Shown in pieces: positions 35,576-43,645 of a stretch of 64,000 bases of DNA. The stretch spans positions 2,356,001 through 2,420,000 of the forward strand of contig NZ_CP051217.1 of the NCBI RefSeq assembly GCF_012516475.1, given 5' to 3'. The notes under the pieces were generated by a model. The model was not told the DNA's origin. It saw nothing but the letters and a program-made list of their open reading frames with translations, and ran no database searches. Origin of the DNA: Parasphingorhabdus halotolerans (GTDB lineage: Bacteria; Pseudomonadota; Alphaproteobacteria; Sphingomonadales; Sphingomonadaceae). The translations under genes were made by a program, and so were the position numbers. Every line of letters begins with the position of its first letter. Positions within the stretch are counted from its first letter, which is position 1.

Positions 35576-36226
35576 ATGATCCAGCGACGCCAGAGTAAGC
35601 AAAGGCTGTTGCAGCATGGCGGTTCCAGAAGACAGCGCGATGTTGCGAGCAATCAGCTTACGGAAAAGCAATGTCGAGACTTGATCGGGGCAGCAATGGT
35701 GGCATGGGAAAGCGGGTGTCCGTTTAATCGGTTCATCACGCTACTTTGGGAACGGAGCGGGGTTGATGCCCGGCGCAATGGCGAAACGACGGCACGTTTT
35801 GTGAAGTTGGCAAGCGACTGGGCAAGGCGGCATGGCGATCGACTGGTTTGGGCTTGGGTTCAGGAACATGGTTGGAAAAATGGTGCGGATGTTCATTTAA
35901 TTTTGCATGTCCCGCCGGAACTCGATCCGATATTCAAAGCGATGCCCGCAAAATGGACCAAGCTATGTTTGCCGGGTGCTTATGTCCGCAAGACTCTCCA
36001 GTGTCAGAAAATCCGTTTCGGTGATATCGCTGTAAACAATCCAGAGGCTTATGAGACGGCAATAATGGGCAAGGTCCACTATATGCTTAAATGCGCCCCA
36101 GCGGCTTTAGAACGCGAACTGGGCCTGGTTGGCAGGGGTCATAAGCCTTGGGGTCAAAGCTGCACCACTTTCCGCAAACAAGCTGGCATCTGGCAGGGAT
36201 GGAATCGAAACAGCCAGCGCGATTAA
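35576..36226 (+). CDS. Rep-like protein with YxxK motif, possible HUH relative
   Basis: The protein has 216 residues. Several features recall rolling-circle initiators: WAWVQEHGWKNGADVHLILH and HVPPEL (where HUH proteins have a His-x-His strand, here Asp-Val-His) and VHYMLKCAPAALERELG, which contains a Y-x-x-K motif like the catalytic tyrosine of Rep proteins. The end, GRGHKPWGQSCTTFRKQAG, is also typical of this group of island proteins. I infer a replication or nicking role; the missing first histidine means activity is not assured. It lies after the AlpA-like gene. The IS5 element begins 14 bases after its stop, so nothing downstream in the original operon is left. Confidence 0.5.
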   Translation: MIQRRQSKQRLLQHGGSRRQRDVASNQLTEKQCRDLIGAAMVAWESGCPFNRFITLLWERSGVDARRNGETTARFVKLASDWARRHGDRLVWAWVQEHGWKNGADVHLILHVPPELDPIFKAMPAKWTKLCLPGAYVRKTLQCQKIRFGDIAVNNPEAYETAIMGKVHYMLKCAPAALERELGLVGRGHKPWGQSCTTFRKQAGIWQGWNRNSQRD

Positions 36227-36239
36227 ACCTGATATACTA

Positions 36240-37081
36240 GGGTCCAGACTCATTATAGCCACCAGATTACGGTAGCAGCTATGGCGATGGTTGCCATAAA
36301 GGTTTTGATATTGCGGTCGAAGCGTGTTGCGACACGACGCCAGTCCTTGAAGCGGCAGAACATGCGCTCGACGACATTGCGCTGTTTGTAGATGGCGGGA
36401 TCGCAGTCAAGTTTGACCTTGCGATGCCGCTTGGGCGGGATAACGGCGGTGGTACCACGAGAGGCGAGCCAGTCGCGCAGATCATTGCTGTCATATCCTT
36501 TGTCGCCAACCAGTTCAGCAGACGGTGGCATTGCCGCGATACACTGCTTGGCGACCTTCATATCGTGCACGTTCCCGGGCGTTAGCAGGAGGACACAGGG
36601 TCTTCCTTTTATATCGCAGATGGCGTGGAGCTTGGTGTTCCGGCCGCCCCGTGTCTGGCCGATACCATTGGCCAAGGCCCCCTTTTGCGCCTCCGGCAGT
36701 CCGGTGGACCTTGATGCAACTGCTGTCGATGAACAGCCTGTCTGGTACGCCCTCGGCTCCAGCCAGAGCACTGAAGATATCTTCCCATATCCCGCGCTCG
36801 GCCCAGCGTACGAAGCGGTTATAGAGTGTCTTCTTCGGCCCATAAACCGGCGGACAATCACTCCAGCGCCCGCCGCTTTGTAACGCGTGGACAATCCCCG
36901 AAAGCACGCGCCGGTCATCGACACGCAGTATGCCGCGCGTCTTCGTCGGCAAAAGCGGCTCAATCCGCGCCCACTGCTCATCCGAAAACCAAAAGAAATC
37001 AGACATATCCAATACCTCCTTGCTCAAGACATTGAATCACAATTATATCACTTTGGGAATCCCGTTAATGGGTCTGGACCC
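36240..37081 (-). mobile_element. IS5-family (IS427-like) insertion sequence
   Basis: The element is 842 bases. Terminal inverted repeats are GGGTCCAGACTCATTA at 36240 and TAATGGGTCTGGACCC ending at 37081. It is flanked by TA at 36238-36239 and TA at 37082-37083, the target duplication expected for this group. The two transposase frames fill it. Confidence 0.88.
36253..37027 (-). CDS. IS5-family transposase in two frames
   Basis: The first frame (37027 downwards) has the DUF4096-type N-terminus: FWFSDEQWARIEPLLP, SGGRWSDCPPVYGPKKTLYN and LFIDSSCIKVHRTAGGAKGG with the first Asp. The second frame continues with TRGGRNTKLHAICD, LTPGNVHDMKV, LVGDKGYDSNDLR (second Asp) and NVVERMFCRFKDWRRVATRF (Glu) to the stop at 36253. 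A one-base forward shift (or two back) is needed near CCCCCTTTT at 36678-36686, which reads AAAAGGGGG on the coding strand. Such a slippery run suggests programmed frameshifting as in related elements, but a plain mutation is possible. Confidence 0.85.
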
Positions 37082-37191
37082 TAATTAATACGGCTAGCAT
37101 CCCAGTCATTCGTTACGATCAATATAACCAAAATTGCTTACTCATTTAGGAAAATCTTTGTGATTTCATCAAATCTAGTTACACTTTGATA

Positions 37192-37560
37192 ATGACAATT
37201 GAACAACTGGCTAATGAGTATCATGCAGCCATTCACGCTATGGAGAACGCTGCGATTGCTGCCGAGCAAGAAGCTCAGCTTACAACGCCCGTATCTAATC
37301 TCTTTACTGGATTAGCCCTGCAAGAAGGGATGGGACAGCTTCGTTTGATAAGAGAAACGCCGCTTGGCCGAACGCGCCCTGATTTCGCAGTGCTGCTTAC
37401 ACGTGGTGGCGCAACAATGCAAAGAGGTTACATTGAACTCAAAGCTCCGTCGATTAGCGTTAATCCCACACTTTGGGTTGGACGAAATCGAACTCAGTGG
37501 GAACGAATGAGCAATGAAGCCGAGATTTTGGTTGTATGTGTCCGTCGTCAGATAATTTGA
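37192..37560 (+). pseudogene. Truncated restriction-methylation type gene, N-terminal fragment
   Basis: About 122 residues from the ATG at 37192. The pattern TPVSNLFTGLA, LGRTRPDFAVLLTRGG, RGYIELKAPSISVNPTLW and GRNRTQWERMSNEAEILVV matches the N-terminal nuclease-like domain of long restriction-modification (ISP-like or N6 methylase) proteins. D and ExK of a PD-(D/E)xK site are visible (RPDFAVL, YIELKAP). The frame stops after RRQII, bases that belong to the end of the IS3 element, so the remainder of the gene was lost to that insertion. Confidence 0.65.
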
Positions 37561-37614
37561 GACACATGGGCGGTTAAGATCGGCGAGTGTTTGGCACCAT
37601 CTGGTTGGTTGATA

Positions 37615-38595
37615 TTATGCGGCGATCTTGCGGTATTGCAAGCGCCGATGTTCGATGGTTTTGCGTTTGATCCTTTCTCTTTGCTTGATAATGGCTTGCG
37701 CTCTGCCGAAGTAGGCGTCGGCAGGTGTCACATTGCTCAGGCTCTCGTGATAGCGCTGATGGTTATAATGCTCGACGAACGCCTCGACCTGTTTCTCGAG
37801 ATCACCGGGTAGATAATAGTTTTCGAGCAGTATCCTGTTCTTCAAGGTCTGATGCCAACGCTCGATTTTACCCTGTGTTTGTGGATGGAAGGGTGCGCCG
37901 CGGACATGGCGGATGTTTCTGTCTTTGAGCCAGTCAGCCAGTTCTCCCGCGACATAGCTGGGACCATTGTCCGATAGCAGCCGGGGCTTATGTAACACAT
38001 GGGCCTGATCGCAACCTGATGCTGTTAATGCCAGTTCCAGCGTATCGGTAACATCCTCAGCTTTCATCGTCGTGCACAGCTTCCAGGAGATGATGTAACG
38101 GCTAAAGTCATCAAGGATGGTCGACAGATAATACCAACCCCAGCCTATGATCTTCAGGTACGTAAAATCAGTCTGCCATAGCTGATTGGGTGCAGTCGTC
38201 TTGTCCTTAAACTCGCTTGCAGCCTTCCTCACGATAAAGGCGGGGCTGGTAATCAGGTCGTGGGCCTTCAAGAGTCGGTAAACACTGGCTTCCGACACGA
38301 AGTAGCCCTTGGTGTCGGTGAACGTCACCGCAAGCTCTCTGGGTGATAGCTCACAGCGTTCCAGCGCCATTTCCAGTATCTGGTCGTGGATATCATCCGG
38401 TATCCGGTTCCACGCACGGCGCGGTCCAGGGCGCTTGTCTTCCAGCGCATCTTCGCCGAACCGCTGATACAGATCATACCATCGGTAGAAGGTAGGCCGG
38501 GCAATGCCCAGCTTGTCTAGCGTCTGCTTCGCTGGCAGATGTGAGCGCTCCACCAGCTTGATAATCTCCAGCTTCTCAGTGGCAGGGTATCTCAT
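37615..38595 (-). CDS. IS3-family transposase orfB (integrase catalytic domain)
   Basis: The protein has 326 residues. The N-terminal helix-turn-helix starts MRYPATEKLEIIKLVERSHL. The DDE core is seen as QLWQTDFTYLKIIGWGWYYL (first Asp), LLSDNGPSYVAGELADW (second Asp) and HPQTQGKIERWHQTLKNRIL (Glu). The start overlaps the orfA stop by ATGA, so translation is coupled or shifted. The gene looks intact. Confidence 0.93.
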   Translation of the reverse strand: MRYPATEKLEIIKLVERSHLPAKQTLDKLGIARPTFYRWYDLYQRFGEDALEDKRPGPRRAWNRIPDDIHDQILEMALERCELSPRELAVTFTDTKGYFVSEASVYRLLKAHDLITSPAFIVRKAASEFKDKTTAPNQLWQTDFTYLKIIGWGWYYLSTILDDFSRYIISWKLCTTMKAEDVTDTLELALTASGCDQAHVLHKPRLLSDNGPSYVAGELADWLKDRNIRHVRGAPFHPQTQGKIERWHQTLKNRILLENYYLPGDLEKQVEAFVEHYNHQRYHESLSNVTPADAYFGRAQAIIKQRERIKRKTIEHRRLQYRKIAA

Positions 38596-38960
38596 TCCTC
38601 TAACTCCCCATCCCCGATCATGCTTTTTTTGAGCAGCCGGTTCTCAAGTGTTAGCTCTGCTACAACTTCCTTCAGATCACGGCCCTCACGGCGAAGCTCT
38701 GTCACCTCTTCATTGTTTGCCGCGCGAGCCGTGTCACCAGCAAGCCGCTTCTTCCCGGCCTCCATGAAGTCCTTTGACCATTTATAATAAACACCCTGCG
38801 CGATACCTTCACGCCGGCATAGCTCCGTGATGCTATCATCACCGCGAAGGCCCTCCAGCACGATCCGTATCTTCTCTTCAGCGCTATATTGCTTGCGGGT
38901 CGCTCTGCGAATGTCTTTCACCACCCGCTCTGTGGAGGCTTTTGAGTATTTTGCTTTCAT
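38592..38960 (-). CDS. IS3-family transposase orfA (DNA-binding)
   Basis: The protein has 122 residues. A helix-turn-helix (KQYSAEEKIRIVLEGLRGDD, SITELCRREGIAQGVYYKWS) is followed by a leucine-rich coiled coil (LKEVVAELTLENRLLKKSM) used for dimerisation in this family. It ends with TGA overlapping the orfB ATG. Confidence 0.92.
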   Translation of the reverse strand: MKAKYSKASTERVVKDIRRATRKQYSAEEKIRIVLEGLRGDDSITELCRREGIAQGVYYKWSKDFMEAGKKRLAGDTARAANNEEVTELRREGRDLKEVVAELTLENRLLKKSMIGDGELEE

Positions 38961-39005
38961 CTTCGTTCCTTACAGTCACTGCAATGAAACCAAAATACTC
39001 CCTTA

Positions 39006-39494
39006 TTATATGACGCTAATCTGTCTATCGATCGCTGACGGGGAACACTCTTCTGGAACGTAAGCGAGAGAAGGCGTCAGAAAAGCGGGGTTCTGAACAT
39101 ACATTTGAGTCGGTGGCGCTAGAATACATTGAGGATAGTCCTGTCGACAGAGTTTCCTGTTTTGCAGCGCGCTATAGGTCCAGCCTTCTGTGGCGCGATC
39201 AAAATTTCGGGCGCAATTCTCCACCGTCAATATGGCGCGCGGTTCGCCGTTTGTGATGCGCACATTTTCCCGTTTGCCGGTTTCCGCGCCAAAGGCATCA
39301 ATATGGACGATCGCCCATTCGCCATCCTGATGGCTGATGTTAAAGGACATCCAGGGCGGTGTGTCGCGCCCGGCATCCTTCTCGAAATATACGTGCTCTT
39401 CGTTGCTGAAAATGCCCGATAACAGGTCTTCCAGCTTGGGGGTCTCTTCGTGATGCGCCACCATCGCGAGCATAGTCAGGCTGGTCGTAAATAA
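39006..39494 (-). CDS. Exported unknown protein, 3' end replaced by IS3 end
   Basis: The likely start is the ATG at 39494 (MLFTTSLTMLAMVAHHEE), which gives a weak signal-peptide-like N-terminus; a longer frame begins at 39518. The domain has HVYFEKDAGRDTPPWMSFNI, GEWAIVHIDAFGAETGKREN and VENCARNFDRATEGWTYSAL, with several cysteines (ENCA, RKLCRQ, PQCIL). The family is not recognised. The final VI and stop fall in the IS3 end (39006-39015), so the C-terminus is likely shortened or altered. Confidence 0.55.
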   Translation of the reverse strand, partial: LFTTSLTMLAMVAHHEETPKLEDLLSGIFSNEEHVYFEKDAGRDTPPWMSFNISHQDGEWAIVHIDAFGAETGKRENVRITNGEPRAILTVENCARNFDRATEGWTYSALQNRKLCRQDYPQCILAPPTQMYVQNPAFLTPSLAYVPEECSPSAIDRQISVI

Positions 39495-39600
39495 CATCCG
39501 TCGCTCCTCGTCGGTCAATAATTTGTCCGGACAAGTCTAACAGTCTTTGCAGCAATGGCAATGCCGTAATGCTAGGGGCCGCCAAGTCCCTACCGCAGTT

Positions 39601-41475
39601 CTATGCGGCGGTCCAGACCGGTTGCGCAGGCGCGGGCAGACCCGTGTCCTGCTCGCAGTTTTTGCGCAAATCATCTATCGAGGGACCATAGTTGAACAGG
39701 GGCAGCTCGCCTCTCGAGCCGCGCATATCATCGCGCAGCTTCGCGGTCGCCGCATCGTCAACATCACCGGCATCATTGGCGATCACGCCATAAGCTTTGG
39801 CACCCTCTGCGGTGACCAGTCCCTGTGTAATTTCCTTGCCGACCAAAGCAGGATCGCGTTCAAGCGGATCACCCCAGCCGCCACCGCCCCAGGTGATAAA
39901 GTGGAGCAGATCGCCTTCTTCCACCGTCACTTCTTCCACCTTGTTGCCGAGAATCGTCTGCGTGCCATCGGCCTTTTCCAGTATCTTGCGCGCGCGCACG
40001 CCCGGTTCGCCGCCATTGACGCCCCAAGGTGGAACAAACCAGCGGTCATCGTGGATCGAGATGGTTCCCGCTGCGAGAAAACGGTACGTCATGTGAATAC
40101 CATTGCCGCCGCGGTGCAGGCCGGCACCGCCGCTATCGGGCGCGGTATCATAACGCTCAATCAGGAGCGGGAAATAACGCTCCAGAAACTCGTTGGGCAC
40201 ATTGGTAAAGCCGGGCCAGAGGGAGTGGCCATCCGGACCGTCTCCCATGGGACGCCCTGGAATGCCGCCAAAACCGATCTGGAACAGCTGGAACCAGTCG
40301 CCGTTTTTACCCGCGCGGTTGTCATTGCCGGAATAAAAGAGATGTGGCGAGGATGAGAAGCCAGCAGCGTTCAGGAACTCTGGTGTTTTCTGCCCGAGCA
40401 ATCCGCCCAATATGTCGAAGATGCGCCCCAATGCGTGGGTGCGGCCCGATAGTGCAGCCGGGAACCTTGGTTTGAGTAAAGAGCCTTCCGGAATGCGTAC
40501 CTCGATAAGGTCGTAGAATCCGTCGTTGAACAATATCTGTGGGTCGAAGACCATGATCATGTAAATGCCGAAGAACATCTTGAACATATTTTCGTTCAGG
40601 AAGAAGTTGATCGATGCCCGGCTTTGTGGATCGGTGCCGTCAAAATCCAGAATGACCTTCTCACCATCGCGCCACATGGTGCATTTGATTTTATAAGGAC
40701 CAAAACCGACCCCATCGTCGCAGATGTAATCCTCGAACATCACCTTGTCTTCGCCGATTGCCATCGCGATCAGCGATTTCATCGCGCGATGGTTGCGGGC
40801 GAGCAATTCCTGCGTGGCTGAAATATAGACATCATCGCCAAAACGCTCGGCCATTTCGACAACGCGGCGCGAGGCCACACGGCAGGAGGCGATCAGTGCG
40901 TTTAGATCGGCCTGACACCAGTCGGGCTTGCGTGTCTGGTGCATGACAAGCTTCATCAGATCGTCATTATATTCGCCCTTTTTCCAGATTTTCACCGGGG
41001 GGATACGGACGCCTTCTTCAAAAATTGATTTGGAATCAATCGGCATCGAACCGACCACATTGCCGCCAATGTCGGACATATGACCGAACATCGCGGTATA
41101 GGCGATCAGCCGGTCGTCTTTGAACACCGGCAGCAACACCAGCCAATCATTATTATGGCTGACCGCGCCTTCACAGCTATAGGGATCGGAGAGGAAGATC
41201 ATGTCACCGTCTTCCAGTGTACCGTCAAACTGCTGCAAGAAGCCGCCAATGAAGCTCCCGAACTGGCCGACAATCATCTTGCCGGTGTGATCGGCGATCA
41301 GCGGAAAAGCATCGCCCTGCTCTCTTATGCCCGGTGACATGGCGGTACGCACCAGCGTCGCGTCCATCTCGATGCGGGCGTTGCGGAGCGCGTTTTCGAT
41401 AATGTCGAGCGTGACCGGGTCGATATCAATCTTCTTGAACGGCGTATCGTTTGTCTGAATGATTTGTGCGGTCAT
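39601..41475 (-). CDS. Hydantoinase B/oxoprolinase family protein
   Basis: The protein has 624 residues. It matches the HyuB family: DPVTLDIIENALRNARIEMD, TAMSPGIREQGDAFPLIADH, DGDMIFLSDPYSCEGAVSHN, AMFGHMSDIGGNVVGSMPID, then GDSGGAGLHRGGNGI-type C-terminal glycine motifs and HFITWGGGGWGDPLERDPAL. The family forms complexes with HyuA that use ATP to open hydantoin or oxoproline rings, or to carboxylate ketones such as acetone and acetophenone. The gene starts 2 bases after hyuA-like stop, so the two subunits are made together. The actual substrate cannot be told from the sequence. Confidence 0.9.
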   Translation of the reverse strand: MTAQIIQTNDTPFKKIDIDPVTLDIIENALRNARIEMDATLVRTAMSPGIREQGDAFPLIADHTGKMIVGQFGSFIGGFLQQFDGTLEDGDMIFLSDPYSCEGAVSHNNDWLVLLPVFKDDRLIAYTAMFGHMSDIGGNVVGSMPIDSKSIFEEGVRIPPVKIWKKGEYNDDLMKLVMHQTRKPDWCQADLNALIASCRVASRRVVEMAERFGDDVYISATQELLARNHRAMKSLIAMAIGEDKVMFEDYICDDGVGFGPYKIKCTMWRDGEKVILDFDGTDPQSRASINFFLNENMFKMFFGIYMIMVFDPQILFNDGFYDLIEVRIPEGSLLKPRFPAALSGRTHALGRIFDILGGLLGQKTPEFLNAAGFSSSPHLFYSGNDNRAGKNGDWFQLFQIGFGGIPGRPMGDGPDGHSLWPGFTNVPNEFLERYFPLLIERYDTAPDSGGAGLHRGGNGIHMTYRFLAAGTISIHDDRWFVPPWGVNGGEPGVRARKILEKADGTQTILGNKVEEVTVEEGDLLHFITWGGGGWGDPLERDPALVGKEITQGLVTAEGAKAYGVIANDAGDVDDAATAKLRDDMRGSRGELPLFNYGPSIDDLRKNCEQDTGLPAPAQPVWTAA

Positions 41476-41477
41476 GA

Positions 41478-43535
41478 TTAAGCTCCTTCAGCCAGATTGA
41501 TCAGGATATTGCCCACTGCATCGACATTTGCGACGCAGCCCGTTTCGATCAAAGTGGTGGAATCCATCTCGATCACGATGGCGGGTCCGGGAATAATATC
41601 GCCCTGTCTCAATTTGCTGCGGTCATAGATCACCGCCGCTCGTTCCTTGCCGTCCATCCAGAGCGTGTGATCGCGCATCTTCGCTTCGATCGGATCGCCA
41701 TTGCCTTTCGGCAATTGTGCGGCTGGCAGATCCAGCTCTTTGCCCAGGGCCACCGCGCGCACGTTCACAATCTCGTGCGGTGTTTCCATGTTGAAGGTGA
41801 ACAGCCGCAAATGCTCTGCGTCAAAACGGTCGAGCAGGCCATGAACGCCGTCTGTATTGAGAACGTCCATCGTGATTGTCAGCGGTACTTCGAACGCTTG
41901 TCCCGAATAGCGCACATCAATTTCAAATTCCATTTCGATATCGCTATCGAGCACGCCTTCTTGCGCCAATTCAGCGCGGAGCTGCTTTTCCATTTCGGTC
42001 AATATGGCGGTGAGATCGTTGACGTCGGTTTGCGTTGCCAGTTTCGAATAGCTGCGTGCGGTTTCCGTCCGCATCCGTGTAGTCGCATCGCCCAATGCGC
42101 AGAGTACGCCCGGAGAAACCGGAGAAATGGCTGGCCAGCTGCTCATCAGCCTGGCCACCGCATTGACATGAAGCGGACCAGCCCCGCCAAAACCCATCAG
42201 CGCAAAGTGGCGCGGGTCGTATCCCTGCTGGACCGAGATCATTCTGAGCGCGCCAAACATATTTTCGTTCACAATATCAATGATGCCGCGGGCCGCTGCC
42301 ATCAGGTCAATGCCGAGCGCATCTGCTATTGTCTGCACCGCTTTCTTTGCGCCCTCACGGTCCAGTTTGAAACTGCCGCCCAGCAGGTTTTCGGGCAGAT
42401 AACCGAGCACGACATTGGCGTCTGTTACGGTTGGCGCTTCACCGCCTTTGCCATAGGCGACCGGCCCGGGCACCGCCCCGGCGCTTTCGGGCCCAACCCG
42501 CAGCGCGCCGGTAAGCTCCGGCACATAAGCAATCGACCCACCGCCCGCTCCGACCGTTTTCACATCCAGCGAAGAGGCGCGGACGGACAAATGCCCGACT
42601 TCGGTCGTGCGCACGCGGCGCGGTTCGAGATTTTCAATCAGCGCTACATCGGTTGACGTGCCGCCGACGTCGAGTGTGAGAATATTCTTGTAGCCCGCAT
42701 TTTTACCAACCCACAATGCGCCCGTCACGCCGCCAGCCGGACCGGACATCAGGATATTGACCGGATGTTCTTCCGCCTTGTTTGACGTCATCAAGCCACC
42801 GTCTGAACGCAGCAAAGAAAGTCGGCCCGCAAAGCCTTTGTCATTCAGCTTGTTACGCAAGTTGGAGATATAGTTGCTCACCACCGGACGGACAGCGGCA
42901 TTGGCTACCGTCGTCAAGGTGCGCTCATATTCCTGCATTTCCGGCAGCACTTCATGGCTGAGGGAAACCGGCACATCAGGAAGTATCTCTGCTGCTAATG
43001 TGCCAACACGGCGCTCATGATCGCCGTTCACATAGGCGTTCACTAGTGAGACCGTCAGCGCCTCAACGCCCTGGTCCTTGAGTGTTGTCAGCGCGGCGCG
43101 TGCGCTATCTTCGTCGAACGGACGGAACTCATTACCATCCGCATCCATCCGGCCTTTGATCGTTACCGTATCTTCCAGCGCCGCGAGCGGTTGGGGTTTG
43201 GGCCAGATGATCCAGGCGGCAAGGCCGCCGGGCACGTAACTCCGCGCAATCTGCATGACATGGCGATAGCCCTCGGTCGTGACCAGACCAACCCGCGCGC
43301 CTTTGCCTTCCAGAACTGCATTGGTGGCGACTGTCGTGCCGTGTAGCAGATATTCGATATCGCTCGCCGCAACACCAGCCTCGTCACAAAGCGCATTGAC
43401 GCCGTGTAATATGCCTTCGCTGCTATCGTGGGGTGTCGATGGCGTCTTGTGTCGCCAAAACGCGCCGCTGTCCTGATTAAACAATAGTAAATCCGTAAAC
43501 GTACCACCTACATCAACGCCCAATCGGTACCCCAT
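41478..43535 (-). CDS. Hydantoinase A/oxoprolinase family protein
   Basis: The protein has 685 residues. The N-terminal actin-like ATPase starts MGYRLGVDVGGTFTDLLLF and has LLHGTTVATNAVLEGKGARV. The second ATP-binding strand is LTLDVGGTSTDVALIEN near residue 290, then VGAGGGSIAYV and FALMGFGGAGPLHVNAVARL. These are the HyuA motifs. It pairs with the HyuB-like protein 2 bases downstream. The promoter region (43536-43645) is shared with the divergent CoA-transferase and holds a GntR-type operator, so expression is probably inducible by the substrate. Confidence 0.92.
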   Translation of the reverse strand: MGYRLGVDVGGTFTDLLLFNQDSGAFWRHKTPSTPHDSSEGILHGVNALCDEAGVAASDIEYLLHGTTVATNAVLEGKGARVGLVTTEGYRHVMQIARSYVPGGLAAWIIWPKPQPLAALEDTVTIKGRMDADGNEFRPFDEDSARAALTTLKDQGVEALTVSLVNAYVNGDHERRVGTLAAEILPDVPVSLSHEVLPEMQEYERTLTTVANAAVRPVVSNYISNLRNKLNDKGFAGRLSLLRSDGGLMTSNKAEEHPVNILMSGPAGGVTGALWVGKNAGYKNILTLDVGGTSTDVALIENLEPRRVRTTEVGHLSVRASSLDVKTVGAGGGSIAYVPELTGALRVGPESAGAVPGPVAYGKGGEAPTVTDANVVLGYLPENLLGGSFKLDREGAKKAVQTIADALGIDLMAAARGIIDIVNENMFGALRMISVQQGYDPRHFALMGFGGAGPLHVNAVARLMSSWPAISPVSPGVLCALGDATTRMRTETARSYSKLATQTDVNDLTAILTEMEKQLRAELAQEGVLDSDIEMEFEIDVRYSGQAFEVPLTITMDVLNTDGVHGLLDRFDAEHLRLFTFNMETPHEIVNVRAVALGKELDLPAAQLPKGNGDPIEAKMRDHTLWMDGKERAAVIYDRSKLRQGDIIPGPAIVIEMDSTTLIETGCVANVDAVGNILINLAEGA

Positions 43536-43584
43536 AAGATATTCTCTCTAATTTGCCATTCAACCAAGCTTTTACAGATTAATA

Positions 43585-43598
43585 AATTGTATACAATT
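43585..43598. promoter_or_regulatory. GntR-type operator 1
   Basis: AATTGTATACAATT is a perfect palindrome between the hydantoinase operon and the CoA-transferase gene. The core ATTGTATACAAT recurs at 45546-45557. It is placed where binding would affect both divergent promoters. Confidence 0.7.
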
Positions 43599-43645
43599 CA
43601 TATTCCGCTTTGTATAGCTATAAGCAACATGCGGGAGTGATAAAC

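Larger units (their letters stand above)
33104..37545. mobile_element. Genomic element 2, tandem at the same site, right end lost
   Basis: It begins at the attachment repeat and contains a tyrosine integrase, an unknown gene coupled to it, an AlpA-like regulator, a Rep-like gene and a truncated restriction-type gene. No further copy of the 20-base repeat is seen to the right. The element is interrupted by an IS5-family insertion and ended by an IS3-family insertion, so its right boundary is probably deleted. Confidence 0.7.
37546..39015 (-). mobile_element. IS3-family insertion sequence
   Basis: About 1.47 kb holding orfA and orfB. Ends are placed by an imperfect inverted repeat: CGTCAGATAATTTGAGAC at 37546-37563 against CTCCCTTATTATATGACG at 38998-39015. 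No convincing target duplication is seen next to these ends, and the flanking genes are unrelated, so the element may have lost one neighbour by recombination or deletion. The ends could be off by several bases. Confidence 0.75.

Noticed and set aside
37541..39020. Target duplication of the IS3 element
   Set aside because: No identical 3-5 base pair flanks the ends I can place; the exact ends are uncertain, so none is claimed.
39042..39061. Possible third attachment repeat (CACTCTTCTGGAAC)
   Set aside because: Only nine bases match contiguously (CTCTTCTGG) and about 12 of 20 overall, inside a coding frame; not enough to call a site.
41667..42656. 329-codon plus-strand frame
   Set aside because: Antisense of the hydantoinase A-like gene; no start signal or family pattern.
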